NCBI GenBank assembly: GCA_037349105.1
Contig: JAYJMM010000117.1
Coordinates: 4,216,001 to 4,280,000 of the forward strand
From: Limnomonas spitsbergensis
Taxonomy: Eukaryota > Chlorophyta > Chlorophyceae > Chlamydomonadales
Direction of reading: 5' to 3'
Length of the DNA: 64,000 nt
Shown here in pieces: positions 33,979-45,600 of the stretch (positions within the stretch are counted from its first letter, which is position 1; every line of letters starts with the position of its first letter). Below the pieces are notes generated by a model. It was not told the origin of the DNA, made no database searches, and worked only from the letters and a program-made list of their open reading frames with translations. The translations under genes were made by a program, and so were the position numbers.

Positions 33979-36388
33979 CAATGACATTACACCTCTGGGC
34001 CCTGCTCAAAAAGGCTCGGCCGCGTGGGCGCCCAACTTTCTCGTTGGAAGAAAAGAAACTTCAGTTAAGAGGGAAAGAAGGAGAAGGAAAGAACTACCCC
34101 CCCCCTAAAGGAAAAGGTAGCCCGAAGTAAACCCTGCCCCTCTCAAGCCTATTCCCCATGAAGGCAAAGAAAAACAACAATACTAGGCCTCAACAAAGCG
34201 AACGACGTCCTCAACAAAAGTCAGAGCCTCCCATCCAAGCCTGCCCTGGTGCAACTGTAGAAAGTCTGTGGCGCCTTCCGGGGGGCCTGCCCAACCTCTC
34301 TCCCTAAGCCTCTCCTTCACGCTAGGGCACTGGAAGCAGACATGCAGCGCATCCTGCACATGCTCGCCATCTCCCCTTGCCCAACACCGTTGGCAGCACC
34401 GTCCGTCACACTGCTGACCGCTGCGCCGTCCTCGAGTGTCAGCTATGCTGACGGCGCCGAGCCGCAGCCTTAAGTTCGTGCGCACGCAAGCACACTCCCT
34501 TCGACTGGTGCGGCCCCTGGCCTGCGCCAGCACGGCGCCCGCCGTAGACTGAAACCAGGTGCAGTAAGCCGCCGTAGCCCGGTGTTCAGTGGCAGGATCT
34601 CTGGGGTCCCCTCTGCCAGCTGCATCCAGCTGCGTCCGCTCGTATGCTGCATCAACTAGCGCTAGCACCTCTGGGACAGGTAGCGGCCATAGGTCAGTTG
34701 CTGTCTGATGCAGTTTGGGGACGGCTGATCCCAGCTCCAGCTCCTCCAAAGCACCTAGCAATTCCCTGCACCAATTGCGCCCTCCGGTGCCCTGTCTGAC
34801 AGCGAGCTCCATGTCGGCCGCCATGGCTGCGGCCATGAGTGGGCTGGCTTGCTGTGCTGCTGGTGCGACCGCGGCGTTGTAGGAGCGAAGCACATGCTGC
34901 CACCAACTTCGCTGTAACGGCTGGATCTGCAGCTCCCTCATGACCCCCAACTGGCAGCGGACGGAGGTAGCCCTGCAGCATGGCGCAGATGCTGGAGGAA
35001 GCTGGACTGCATCTTGCTCTTAAGGCAATGCCGCGGCCTGAGGTGATCGGTGGCCCACACCACATCACCGTAGTTGGCCGCATGCGCTGCATAGACAGAC
35101 GCCAACCGGATGCAGGTAGGCAGATGATGCCTGAGGCGCACCTTGGCGGCCATACGGCGGACACGCTGCAACGCGGTAGCCAAAGGCCCCTCTTTTCCTT
35201 GCATGGCCTCCTCATGCTGCCGCTCTGGTGCTGGATGATGCCAAAGAACTTGAATTCTTGGACATGCTTCAGCGCTATCCTATTGGGGCCGTACACGCAA
35301 GGATGAGCTGATTGCCGGCGCTGTGCTGCTAAGCGGCTGCCAAACTCCAATATCTCTATCTTGCTGACGTTGACCTGGAGCTGTTTGACCGCCGCATATT
35401 CATGCAGGGCATCTAGCATGTGTTGCAGCCCTGCCGAGCTGCTGGCTAGCAGGGAGAGATCATCAGCATATAAGAGGCACCTGAGTCTTCGCCCCGCCCC
35501 CAGCACAATGCCCTCTGCCGGGCACTGGGCTGCGATCTTGCCCGGCAGATCGCTGATATAGAGACTGAAGAGGAGGGGGCTGATTGGGCAGCCCTGCTTG
35601 ATGCCTCAGGTGCAAGGCACAGGGCCAGTGCTTTTATGGCCGTCTATGAGCGTGTAGACTGCACCTTTGTACAGCGCTTGCACAGCGTGTAACAGGCATG
35701 CAGGCATGTGAAGCCGCTCAGACTGGTGCTGCCATAGCTGCTCCTGTGGCACACAGTCATAGGCCTTGATGAAATCCACAAAGGCCACATGCAGTTTGCC
35801 ACGGCCTGCAGCTGCCCTCTGCGCATGGATTGCATGCCTCAAGAGAAAAGCAGCCTGGAGCGTGCTACGGCGCTGCTGAAAGCCAAACTGTTCAGGAGGG
35901 ATGTGCTCATGGAAGCGTGCCCACTGATCAGCAACGGCGGTCAGCATGCTAGCATACAGCCGGTACAACACGCTCGTGATGGCAATGGGCCGGTAGTAAC
36001 CGGGGTCAAGGGGGTCGCCCTTCTTGTAGATCAGCTGAATTCTGACTGGCTGCCATGCACTTGACATTCCCCCCCGCACCGCCATCGAAGTCATCCACTC
36101 TTGTAGCATGTCCCTGATGGCATGCCGCTGCTCCCCATCGGAGGTGTCGTCTACCACGGCCAGCTTGATGAAAGGAGCTGCCATGCCATCCAGGCCCGAC
36201 TCTTACAGTAGTACACGCAATGCTCCTACAAATAGTACGAGCCACTGGACGGTTGGTGGCTTGGTGCATGGTCCTGCAAGAGTCGTGTCGACTGCACGAG
36301 CCGCAGCCTCGTCAGCAGAAGGTGTGGGATGTGCCGGAGTAGCAGGTAGTACGGGATGTGCCTGAGAAGAGAATACCGAAGTTATCAT
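33979..36388 (-). mobile_element. LINE (non-LTR retrotransposon) copy 2 with reverse-transcriptase region
   Basis: The minus strand encodes a decayed second open reading frame of a non-LTR retrotransposon. From 36,184 the RT palm and fingers are recognisable: RIQLIYKKGD, YYRPIAITSVLYRLYA, PPEQFGFQQRRST and FVDFIKAYDCV; then the YADD catalytic box (CLLYADDLSLLA, near 35,465) and a downstream Cys-containing domain with FQCPSVKERLR (near 34,340). Stop codons break the frame near 36,203 and near 35,606, and a frameshift lies near 34,940-34,700, so it is dead. The 3' tail (33,979-34,195) ends with the ATGACATTACACCT word shared by all copies. It is 5'-truncated; no ORF1 or endonuclease is seen. 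Confidence 0.9.
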
Positions 36389-36904
36389 GCGCTGTCTCCC
36401 CAGCCTCTTTACCCTCTCAGCCTCTTTCTGACACGCTGCCCCCCTGTTGGTGATTCCTTAGGGCTACTGCATCGCCTTTGACTTCTAAGACCTTAAATCA
36501 AAACTCAGACTGCTTAGATCATAGCAACCAATGGTATATCGCTTGATTAAGGAATGGGCATACAAACAGCAATGCTACTTTTCTGCGGAGCTGCCATATT
36601 TGCCAAAATGGGATATCTAGGGGATCTGGTTTTAATACATGCAATATTTACGATGCAGATAGACAGCATTTGCCGCAAGGAATGCAACGGTGTAGCTCTC
36701 GTCTCAATATAATTTCTAACTAAAATATAAAAATGTCCAGTATATTCCAGAAATCACTCTTTTTGGTGCCCCTTCCCCCCTGAGCTTTGCCCCCCCCTGT
36801 TTGACCTCCCCCCCTGCAACAAACATTTAAGACCGGATTGGAATTATGTCATGAAGCTCTACAGCTTTGGAATTATGTGGCACATCATTTATTTTTTTAC
36901 GGAC
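36389..36904. other. Intergenic DNA, no gene seen
   Basis: AT-rich around 36,640-36,740, followed by three C-rich runs at 36,768-36,822. Nothing else recognised. Confidence 0.5.
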
Positions 36905-37020
36905 ATGAAGTGCTTCACCCTGAAGGGCAATCAGGCTAGAGTTATGTTTGGGGTGAGCAGAAATGGAGGCTTGGTCGAGCAGCAGATTCTGGGCAATGCA
37001 ACAATGGGATGCAGACTTCG
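36905..37020 (+). pseudogene. Fragment copied from the beta-helix exon of the minus-strand gene
   Basis: The + strand encodes TLKGNQARVMFGV, then a diverged stretch, then QQILGNATMG. This matches exon F of the gene at 26,672-31,173 (TLKGNQAGVMFGV and NQILDNATMG, about 26,850-26,970 on the minus strand) at both DNA and protein level. Only about 115 bp are present, in inverted orientation relative to the parent, with a small internal deletion and no intact gene around it. Confidence 0.85.
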
Positions 37021-39168
37021 TCACCTATATTCACCCAAAACAAAGAACACTGTGAAGTGCATACCCGCTGGATCCTCCTTAACGATCAACCGAGTGGCTG
37101 GTTGGGGATGAGCAGGCTCAATTCCAGCTACCATGCACAGCTAGGACTGAACCGTAGTGCAGCCAACCCACACTCCAATGTGAGGGGACAGGGGCCTGGG
37201 ACCAACACCCCGATCCAAGGTGCAACACTGCAGCCATTTTCACATCCTATACGGTACCATATAATACCGTATGTGATGTGCATTTGAGAACATGCTGCAG
37301 TCTAGCAAGTGAGTATAAATTACCTCAAAATACTCGGATCAAAAACGTACCAGTAATAGACAAGTAAATTTGACAGCCCCACGAAAAAGGAAATTAGGTT
37401 CGTGACACAAAGGATTTTTGCGAGTTTTTTAAGGGGTACCATGTTCACCAGTAGTTCTTGCTGAAAATCTTGGATAAACTCGAACCTTGCACAAGCAAAA
37501 TAACCCTTCACCTTGAAAAAGCTCAAACCACGGCACCCTAAAAGACTAAAACCTAGAATGAAGTTTGATACCAGTCCAGTACCATGAAGTTGAGGGGATT
37601 GAAGGTTCTCACATGTTTAGGAGGCGAGTCCCCCAGCCGTCATCTGGCATGGCACATGAAGAGGCTTTCATGTTGTGAGCGACATGGGCGAGATCTTGCA
37701 ATCCGTGGAAGTAAAACAAATGCACCCCTCACTGGATCATTTCCCATATTGCTTCTGGGCTGGCTCTAGCCTGAGCCATGTCCCATTTTCCACTTCCTTG
37801 CGGCTGTTGCAGCCGTCGACATCATCTCCGGTCCATGCAAAAGCCCATGCTGTCCAGATTTCAGCAGCCCTTTGCTAGGCAATGGGGCTGTGGCCCAAGC
37901 CATGGCTACTGCAACGCAACCCCTGATAGATAAAAAGCATGTCATGGTAGCTGCAGCCCATGCCTTGGCAGTTGCAGCTCCGGCCCAGGCAGATGCTGGC
38001 CAGCTCCGACAGTTGGCGAGCAGGAGGGAGGGAGGGGATGGGTGCTCGGAATCAGTGGGAAGTCAGAGCAGGTGGGAAGGAGGGGCTAAGTTACTAAAAT
38101 CTGTGGGTGGGGTGAGTAGAAAGGAGATAGGCGTAGAGTAAAGGAGTTCTAAAACTATGATAGTTGGGGGAGTATGTGAGTGGGATGAAGTGGCTGTGGC
38201 AGTTCAGGTTTCAGGAGGGAGGGAGGGGCAGTAGTAACCAGGGTTTCCTAATGTGGCTGGTACTCTGGTACCACAGTTCCCAAATCCTATACTGCTACCC
38301 CTATCGTGCCATATTCAGAACGGCCTAATACAGTTCACCATTGTGTTTGCATGGCGAAGGTGGATGCATGCATCACGACAATCTGGGACCAGCATGTCCT
38401 TGATGGATTAATATACATGCAACAGCTACTGCCCTTATTTTTCAGCATGTAGATTCCTGGTACTCTCGCCGCCAAATGCCGCTTTTAGGATGTGGTTTGG
38501 ACGTGACCATTGTCATCATCGCAATGAGAAGCCATCAAAAGAAGCTTCATGAACGAACCAAATAAGATTTAATCCAAGTATTGAGCTTGCGAAAGATGGA
38601 TGTTGAGCGTCATCACCAGCCCTCTATCACCAGCACCTGTCACCAGTCACCAGTCCCCTGAAGCTGACGTGTCGCAAAAGCCGAGCCACAACCCTGAACC
38701 CTGTACGGCAGAAGGTGGGCTTCTTGTATGCAACTTCTTCTACAGTCTTCCATTCCCCAGTTCGCAATTGCAGACATGTGAATTCAACTCTACCTAGATA
38801 TATCATGTCTCTGCTTTCTGAGAGGTCTCGTGTACTTTGGCTTGTGGGTGCTTCGCAAGTTTCACAGGCCGCGTATCCCTGTGGAGTCGAGGCCTGCTCA
38901 TATTTGTTGAAACTTCTACATAAGTAAGCTTGTGTACCTGGTGAAACTGTGCTAAGCTCCGACACTTCCTGCTCAACACCCTCTAAAGAACATGTCTTCC
39001 GAGCCTGTGTCACGTTGTCCTCTAGCTTGCATTCTTTGCTTTTGAAGTTTATATTCTTTTTGCTTCACCTGGGCTCCAATTCGTATGGCTTCTCTCGTTT
39101 TCCGCCCTGCCTCCTGTCTTGTCCTCCAAACACTGCCGGCTTAATTTTCCCTCTTATTTGATTGCAGA
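37021..39168. other. Intergenic DNA, no supported gene
   Basis: A frame at 37,872-38,141 (Ala/Gln-rich) and a 128-codon minus frame at 39,013-38,627 with several cysteines are the only notable ones; neither has a recognisable domain or splice support. A GGGAGGGAGGGG-type stretch occurs at 38,020-38,035 and again at 38,215-38,230. Confidence 0.45.
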
Positions 39169-39245
39169 TATGGCTGAAGCAAGCTTCGTCGGATCTGGCT
39201 GCTTCCGCTCGCCTAGAGCAAGCTAAGCAGGTCGCGTCCAGCTGA
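39169..39245 (+). other. Possible terminal exon of an unidentified gene
   Basis: After a good acceptor (TTTGATTGCAG) the + strand reads 24 codons of helical, coding-like sequence (WLKQASSDLAASARLEQAK) ending in TGA at 39,243. No upstream exon could be identified, so this is weak. Confidence 0.25.
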
Positions 39246-39740
39246 ACCAAGCCCATCAAGTTTGTTTACTCCCGACACCCCTCGGTGCGAGATTCGTGAA
39301 ACTAAAGTGTCTTGGCTTGACAAAAGATTCGAACACGAACGTCTTGTTTACCACGACGTCACGTCACCTAGTCAGCATCCTTGGTGGAAATCAGAGGGGT
39401 CGAAGCCTCCTAGGCTCAAAATATAATGCAAATTCTCTCCCCCAAACTGTTGATTTATGTTCCGTGTACATACTGCAGGGCCCCTTTTGAGGAAGAAGAG
39501 GGGGAGCAAGTGCACGGCAAGAGGGCTTCATCCTGAAGGGCCCGCATCTCGGCTGAGGTTTCACTTCGTGGTCAGGCAAGCTGTGTCTTCCGCTATTTCC
39601 CAAGGCAGGATCTGTAGCCAGGTCTGCCTCGGCGGTTGCTCCTTCATCGCCAGTTAGGGCGCTCTCCCTCAAGGGGCACAAACACGCCTCGAACATTGCC
39701 AACTCCACCTTGACGCTCAGCCACAGCCTGCGCCCCTTCA
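39246..39740. other. Intergenic DNA, no gene seen
   Basis: No recognisable protein, RNA or repeat in this stretch, which leads into the 116-bp tandem repeat. Confidence 0.5.
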
Positions 39741-40216
39741 CCTAGTGGCAACGCCACTATCTGTGTCTTCGCCTGGAGGCAAGGTTGCTCCTTGGGTTCC
39801 TTCCCTAGCAACAGGGCAGCAGCCTGGGCGTCTCCCAGCAGCTTGGGCGTCTCCTCCTAGTGGCAACGCCACTGTCTGTGTCTTCGCCTGGAGGCAAGGT
39901 TGCACCTTGGGTTTCTTTCCCTAGCAACAGGGCAGCAGCCTGGGCATCTCCCAGCAGCTTGGGCGTCTCCTCCTAGTGGCAACGCCACTGTCTGTGTCTT
40001 CGCCTGGAGGCAAAGTTGCACCTTGGGTTTCTTTCCCTAGCAACAGGGCAGCAGTTTGGGCATATCTCCCAGCAGCTTGGGCATCTCCTCCTAGTGGCAA
40101 CGCCACTGTCTGTGTCTTCGCCTGGAGGCAAGGTTGCACCTTGGGTTTCTTCCCCTTGCAACAGGGCAGCAGCTTGGGCATCTCCCAGCAGCTTGGGCGT
40201 CTCCTCCTAGTGGCAG
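39741..40216. repeat. Tandem repeat of ~116 bp, four units plus a partial
   Basis: Units start with CCTAGTGGCA at 39,741, 39,856, 39,972, 40,090 and 40,206 (periods 115, 116, 118, 116). Each holds a short palindrome (GTGGCAACGCCAC) and an AACAGGGCAGCAG block followed by one or two copies of CTTGGGC/CATCTC words. Frames across it on both strands are by-products of the periodicity. Confidence 0.92.
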
Positions 40217-41039
40217 GAGCCTACATATCAATGCCGACAGCCTGGGCTGCAGAATTGTGGGAAATGACCCCAATTCACACACTGCATAGCTCCAAGGTCC
40301 TCTCAGTGAAGCCTAATGTCCCGTGTCGTCTGTGAATGGAAGCCCCGAGTAGCACACAGTGTTGGGGCCAATGTTCCCTGGGTGGCGAATGCGAGCTTGT
40401 GCTAGATATGTGCCTGTACTGCGTTAGCTGCCTCCACTTTTTCGTCTCCATCCATCATTTGCTCTGCAATCTGTCTATATCTGCTTCGCCGCAGCCAATG
40501 GCAACATCATATTGCATGCTCGCACATGTACTTGGCATATCTGTTGGCCAGAGACTGGGATAGGCGTAGGACTGAGCATAGCAGCTGCTACATAGTTCCT
40601 CCCCATGCGTCAAATATTTCCCCATGGCTGAATGGCTGCATTGACTGACATCGACTGAAGCCTCTTTTAACTTAGCCTCCTGTCCTACGCAATCTGGCTT
40701 CTGTTATAGGCCCACTTATCTAGCACAGCTCTTTCGTGGTCAAAACAAATTTAAATGTGTTGTATTCTGGACCAGCAGCTCCTCGTGGCATGCTCACGCA
40801 CATGAGCCCATGTACCTGCTTGTCAGTCACTTCTGTAAATCGGTCTGAGTACCTGCTGTCTCAACAATGTTACCTTCCTTACTCCAGCCAGTTGTCTGAC
40901 GTCTCAGCTCTTGCTCCACATACAGTTCTCTCTCACCTCCCTCTCCCATCAAAGCTGGTTTCAAAGTGCAGCTTTGGGCACCTGTTCTGTGTACGATCTT
41001 TGTGTAATTTTGTACAGGTTTCTTCCCGTCCCTTTCGTA
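40217..41039. repeat. Intergenic DNA and diverged left edge of the satellite
   Basis: From about 40,880 the sequence resembles a strongly diverged satellite unit (CTCTCACCTCCCTCTCCC, AAAGCTGGTTTCAAAGTGC, then GCGTGCATGCTTGACTAGGC), leading into regular units at about 41,040. Left of that nothing is recognised. Confidence 0.55.
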
Positions 41040-42132
41040 AGCGTGCATGCTTGACTAGGCATGTAACAGTGCATGGCGGGTTTGTGTGCCTCCCTGACCC
41101 CTGCATGCTAGGACGCTCACCTGGGTAACCGGCGGCCAATGGTGTCATCTCCCTCGGTACTGTGCAAGCTTCTCCCTCTCTTCCGCACTCAGGCTGGTTT
41201 CAGAATGCGAATTCGCAAGCTGCTTGTTTGCCGTGTCTCATATCCTCTGCGCAATATATTTGTTATCCATTCCTTACCGTTGCTCCTGTCGTAAGCGTGC
41301 ATGTTAGACTATGCATGTAACAGTGCATGGCGGGTTTGTGTGCCTCCCTGACCCCTGCATGCAAGGACGCTCACCTGGGTAACTGGCGGCCAGTGGTGTC
41401 ATCTCCCACAGTACTGTGCAAGCTTCTCCCTCTCGTCCGCACCCGGGCTGGTGTCAGAGTGCGAATTTCGTAAGCTGCCTGATTTCCCTAGCTCATAACC
41501 TCTGTGCAATATTTTTTCCCCATCATTTTCTTACCGTTGCTGCTGTCGTTAGCGTGCATGATAGACTAGGCATGTAACAGTGCATGGCGGGTTTGTGTGC
41601 TTCCCTGACCCCTGCATGCTAGGACGCTCACCTGGGTAACTGGCGGCCAGTGGTGTCATCTCCCTCGGTTCTGTGCAAGCTTCTCCCTCTCGTCCACACT
41701 AGGGCTGATTTCGGAGTGCGAATTCGTAAGCTGCTTGTTTGCTGTGTCTCATAACCTCTGTGCAATATATTTGTTATCCATTCCTTACCGTTGCTCCTGT
41801 CGCAAGCGTGCATGTTAGACTAGTCATGCAACGGTGCATGGCGGGTTTGTGTGCCTCCCTGATCCCTGCATGCTAGGACGCTCACCTGGGTAACTGGCGG
41901 CCAGTGGTGTCATCTCCCACAGTACTGTGCAAGCTTCTCCCTCTCGTCCGCACCCGGGCTGGTGTCAGAGTCTGAATTCGTAAGCTGCCTGATTTCCCTA
42001 GCTCATAACCTCTGTGCAATATTTTTTCCCCATCATTTTCTTACCGTTGCTCCTGTCGTTAGCGTGCATGTTAGACTAGGCATGTAACAGTGCATGGCGG
42101 GTTTGTGTGCTTCCCTGACCCCTGCATGCAAG

Positions 42133-42479
42133 TGATTTAGCATGAAGACATTGGAGACAGTTTGGTCCATATCCGGTGTGGGCGTTAGAGCATTGAGAGG
42201 AGCCTTCTTCAGTACGAGAGGACCAGGAAAGACAAGCCAACAGTGTATCGGTTATTCTTCCAAGGGTAAACGCCGAGTAGCCACGCTTGAAGAAATAATT
42301 GCTGAAAGCATCTAAGTAAGAAGTTCACCTCAAGATGAGTGCTCTCCATTAGGTCGCGGCAAGAATAGCCGTTTAATAGGCATTAGGTGTACAATCAGTA
42401 ATGATTTTAGCCGAGACGTACTAAAGACCGATTGATTTTGACCTTATATACATATATAACAAATAACTAGTTTAGATAA
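42133..42479 (+). pseudogene. Organelle large-subunit rRNA 3'-end fragment inserted in the satellite
   Basis: The insert contains the universal sarcin-ricin loop core AGTACGAGAGGACC at 42,211-42,224. It also has the bacterial-type 3' domain words GGGCGTTAGAG, GGTAAACGC, CTGAAAGCATCTAAGTAAG, CACCTCAAGATGAG and GACCGATTGATTTTGACC, followed by about 45 AT-rich bases. It is of organelle type, not cytosolic 26S; its divergence and AT-richness favour mitochondrion over plastid, but I cannot settle this. It interrupts a unit between GCATGCAAG and ACGCTCACC with no target duplication, as in end-joining capture of organelle DNA (NUMT or NUPT). Confidence 0.88.
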
Positions 42480-42657
42480 ACGCTCACCTGGGTAACTGGC
42501 GGCAAGTGGTGTCATCTCCCACGGTACTGTGCAAGCTTCTCCCTCTCGTCCACTCTAGGGCTGGTTTCGGAGTCTGAATTCGTAAGCTGCTTGTTTGCTG
42601 TGTCTCATAACCTCTGTGCAATATATTTGTTATCCATTCCTTACCGTTGCTCCTGTC

Positions 42658-45600
42658 ATAAGCGTGTATGTTAGACTAGGCATGTAACAGTGCATGGCGG
42701 GTTTGTGTGCCTCCCTGACCCCTGCATGCTAGAACTCATCTGGGTAACTGGCGGCCAGTGGTGTCATCTCCCACGGTACTGTGCAAGCTTCTCCCTCTCA
42801 TCCGCACCCGGGCTGGTGTCAGAGTGCGAATTCGTAAGCTGCCTGATTTCCCTAGCTCATAACCTCTGTGCAATATTTTTTCCCCATCATTTTCTTACCG
42901 TTGCTCCTGTCGAAAGCGTGCATGTTAGACTAGGCATGTAACAGTGCATGGCGGGTTTGTGGGCCACCCTGACCCCTGCATGCTAGGACGCTCACCTGGG
43001 TAACTGGCGGCCAGTGGTGTCATCTCCCTCGGTTCTGTGCAAGCTTCTCCCTCTCGTCCACACTAGGGCTGATTTCGGAGTGCGAATTCGTAAACTGCTT
43101 GTTTGCTGTGTCTCATAACCTCTGTGCAATATATTTGTTATCCATTCCTTACCGTTGCTCCTGTCATAAGCGTGTATGTTAGACTAGGCATGTAACAGTG
43201 CATGGCGGGTTTGTGTGCCTCCCTGATCCCTGCATGCTAGGACGCTCACCTGGGTAACTGGCGGCCAGTGGTGTCATCTCCCACAGTACTGTGCAAGCTT
43301 CTCCCTCTCGTCCGCACCCGGGCTGGTGTCAGAGTGCGAATTCGTAAGCTGCCTGATTTCCCTAGCTCATAACCTCTGTGCAATATTTCCCCATCATTTT
43401 CTTACCGTTGCACCTGTCGTAAGCGTGCATGTTAGACTAGGCATGTAACAGTGCATGGCGGGTTTGTGTGCCTCCCTGACCCCTGCATGCTAGGACGCTC
43501 ACCTGGGTAACTGGCGGCCAGTGGTGTCATCTCCCACGGTACTGTGCAAGCTTCTCCCTCTCGTCCACTCTAGGGCTGGTTTCGGAGTCTGAATTCGTAA
43601 GCTGCTTGTTTGCTGTGTCTCATAACCTCTGTGCAATATATTTGTTATCCATTCCTTACCGTTGCTCCTGTCATAAGCGTGTATGTTAGACTAGGCATGT
43701 AACAGTGCATGGCGGGTTTGTGTGCCTCCCTGACCCCTGCATGCTAGAACTCATCTGGGTAACTGGCGGCCAGTGGTGTCATCTCCCTCGGTACTGTGCA
43801 AGCTTCTCCCTCTCGTCCACACTAGGGCTGATTTCGGAGTGCGAATTCGTAAGCTGCTTGTTTGCTGTGTCTCATAACCTCTGTGCAATATATTTGTTAT
43901 CCGTTCCTTACCGTTGCTCCTGTCGTGAGCGTGCATGTTAGACTAGGCATGCAACAGTGCATGGCGGGTTTGTGTGCCTCCCTGATCCCTGCATGCTAGG
44001 ACGCTCACCTGGGTAACTGGCGGCCAGTGGTGTCATCTCCCACAGTACTGTGCAAGCTTCTCCCTCTCGTCCGCACCCGGGCTGGTGTCAGAGTGCGAAT
44101 TCGTAAGCTGCCTGATTTCCCTAGCTCATAACCTCTGTGCAATATTTTTCCCCCATCATTTTCTTACCGTTGCTCCTGTCGTTAGCGTGCATGATAGACT
44201 AGGCATGTAACAGTGCATGGCGGGTTTGTGTGCTTCCCTGACCCCTGCATGCTAGGACGCTCACCTGGGTAACTGGCGGCCAGTGGTGTCATCTCCCACG
44301 GTACTGTGCAAGCTTCTCCCTCTCGTCCACTCTAGGGCTGGTTTCGGAGTCTGAATTCGTAAGCTGCTTGTTTGCTGTGTCTCATAACCTCTGTGCAATA
44401 TATTTGTTATCCATTCCTTACCGTTTCTCCTGTCATAAGCGTGTATGTTAGACTAGGCATGTAACAGTGCATGTCGGGTTTGTGTGCCTCCCTGACCCCT
44501 GCATGCTAGAACTCATCTGGGTAACTGGCGGCCAGTGGTGTCATCTCCCACGGTACTGTGCAAGCTTCTCCCTCTCGTCCGCACCCGGGCTGGTGTCAGA
44601 GTGCGATTTCGTAAGCTGCCTGATTTCCCTAGCTCATAACCTCTGTGCAATATTTTGTTCCCATCATTTTCTTACCGTTGCTCCTGTCGAAAGCGTGCAT
44701 GTTAGACTAGGCATGTAACAGTGCATGGCGGGTTTGTGTGCCTCCCTGACCCCTGCATGCTAGGACGCTCACCTGGGTAATTGGCGGCCAGTGGTGTCAT
44801 CTCCCACGGTACTGTGCAAGCTTCTCCCTCTCGTCCACACTAGGGCTGATTTCGGAGTGCGAATTCGTAAGCTGCTTGTTTGCTGTGTCTCATAACCTCT
44901 GTGCAATATATTTGTTATCCATTCCTTACCGTTGCTCCTGTCGTAAGCGTGCATGTTAGACTAGGCATGTAACAGTGCATGGCGGGTTTGTGGGCCACCC
45001 TGACCCCTGCATGCTAGGACGCTCACCCGGGTAACTGGCGGCCAGTGGTGTCATCTCCCTCGGTTCTGTGCAAGCTTCTCCCTCTCGTCCACACTAGGGC
45101 TGATTTCGGAGTGCGAATTCGTAAGCTGCTTGTTTGCTGTGTCTCATAACCTCTGTGCAATATATTTGTTATCCATTCCTTACCGTTGCTCCTGTCGTAA
45201 GCGTGCATGTTAGACTAGGCATGTAACAGTGCATGGCGGGTTTGTGTGCCTCCCTGACCCCTGCATGCTAGGACGCTCACCTGGGTAACTGGCGGCCAGT
45301 GGTGTCATCTCCCTCGGTACTGTGCAAGCTTCTCCCTCTCGTCCACACTAGGGCTGATTTCGGAGTGCGAATTCGTAAGCTGCTTGTTTGCTGTGTCTCA
45401 TAACCTCTGTGCAATATATTTGTTATCCATTCCTTACCGTTGCTCCTGTCATAAGCGTGTATGTTAGACTAGGCATGTAACAGTGCATGGCGGGTTTGTG
45501 TGCCTCCCTGACCCCTGCATGCTAGAACTCATCTGGGTAACTGGCGGCCAGTGGTGTCATCTCCCACGGTACTGTGCAAGCTTCTCCCTCTCATCCGCAC

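Noticed and set aside
38627..39013. Minus-strand 128-codon Cys-containing frame as a secreted protein gene
   Set aside because: No signal peptide, no recognised Cys pattern and no splice or promoter support; it also overlaps other open frames.
42133..42479. Functional rRNA gene
   Set aside because: Only the 3' domain of a large-subunit rRNA is present, cut at the 5' side and set inside a satellite unit.
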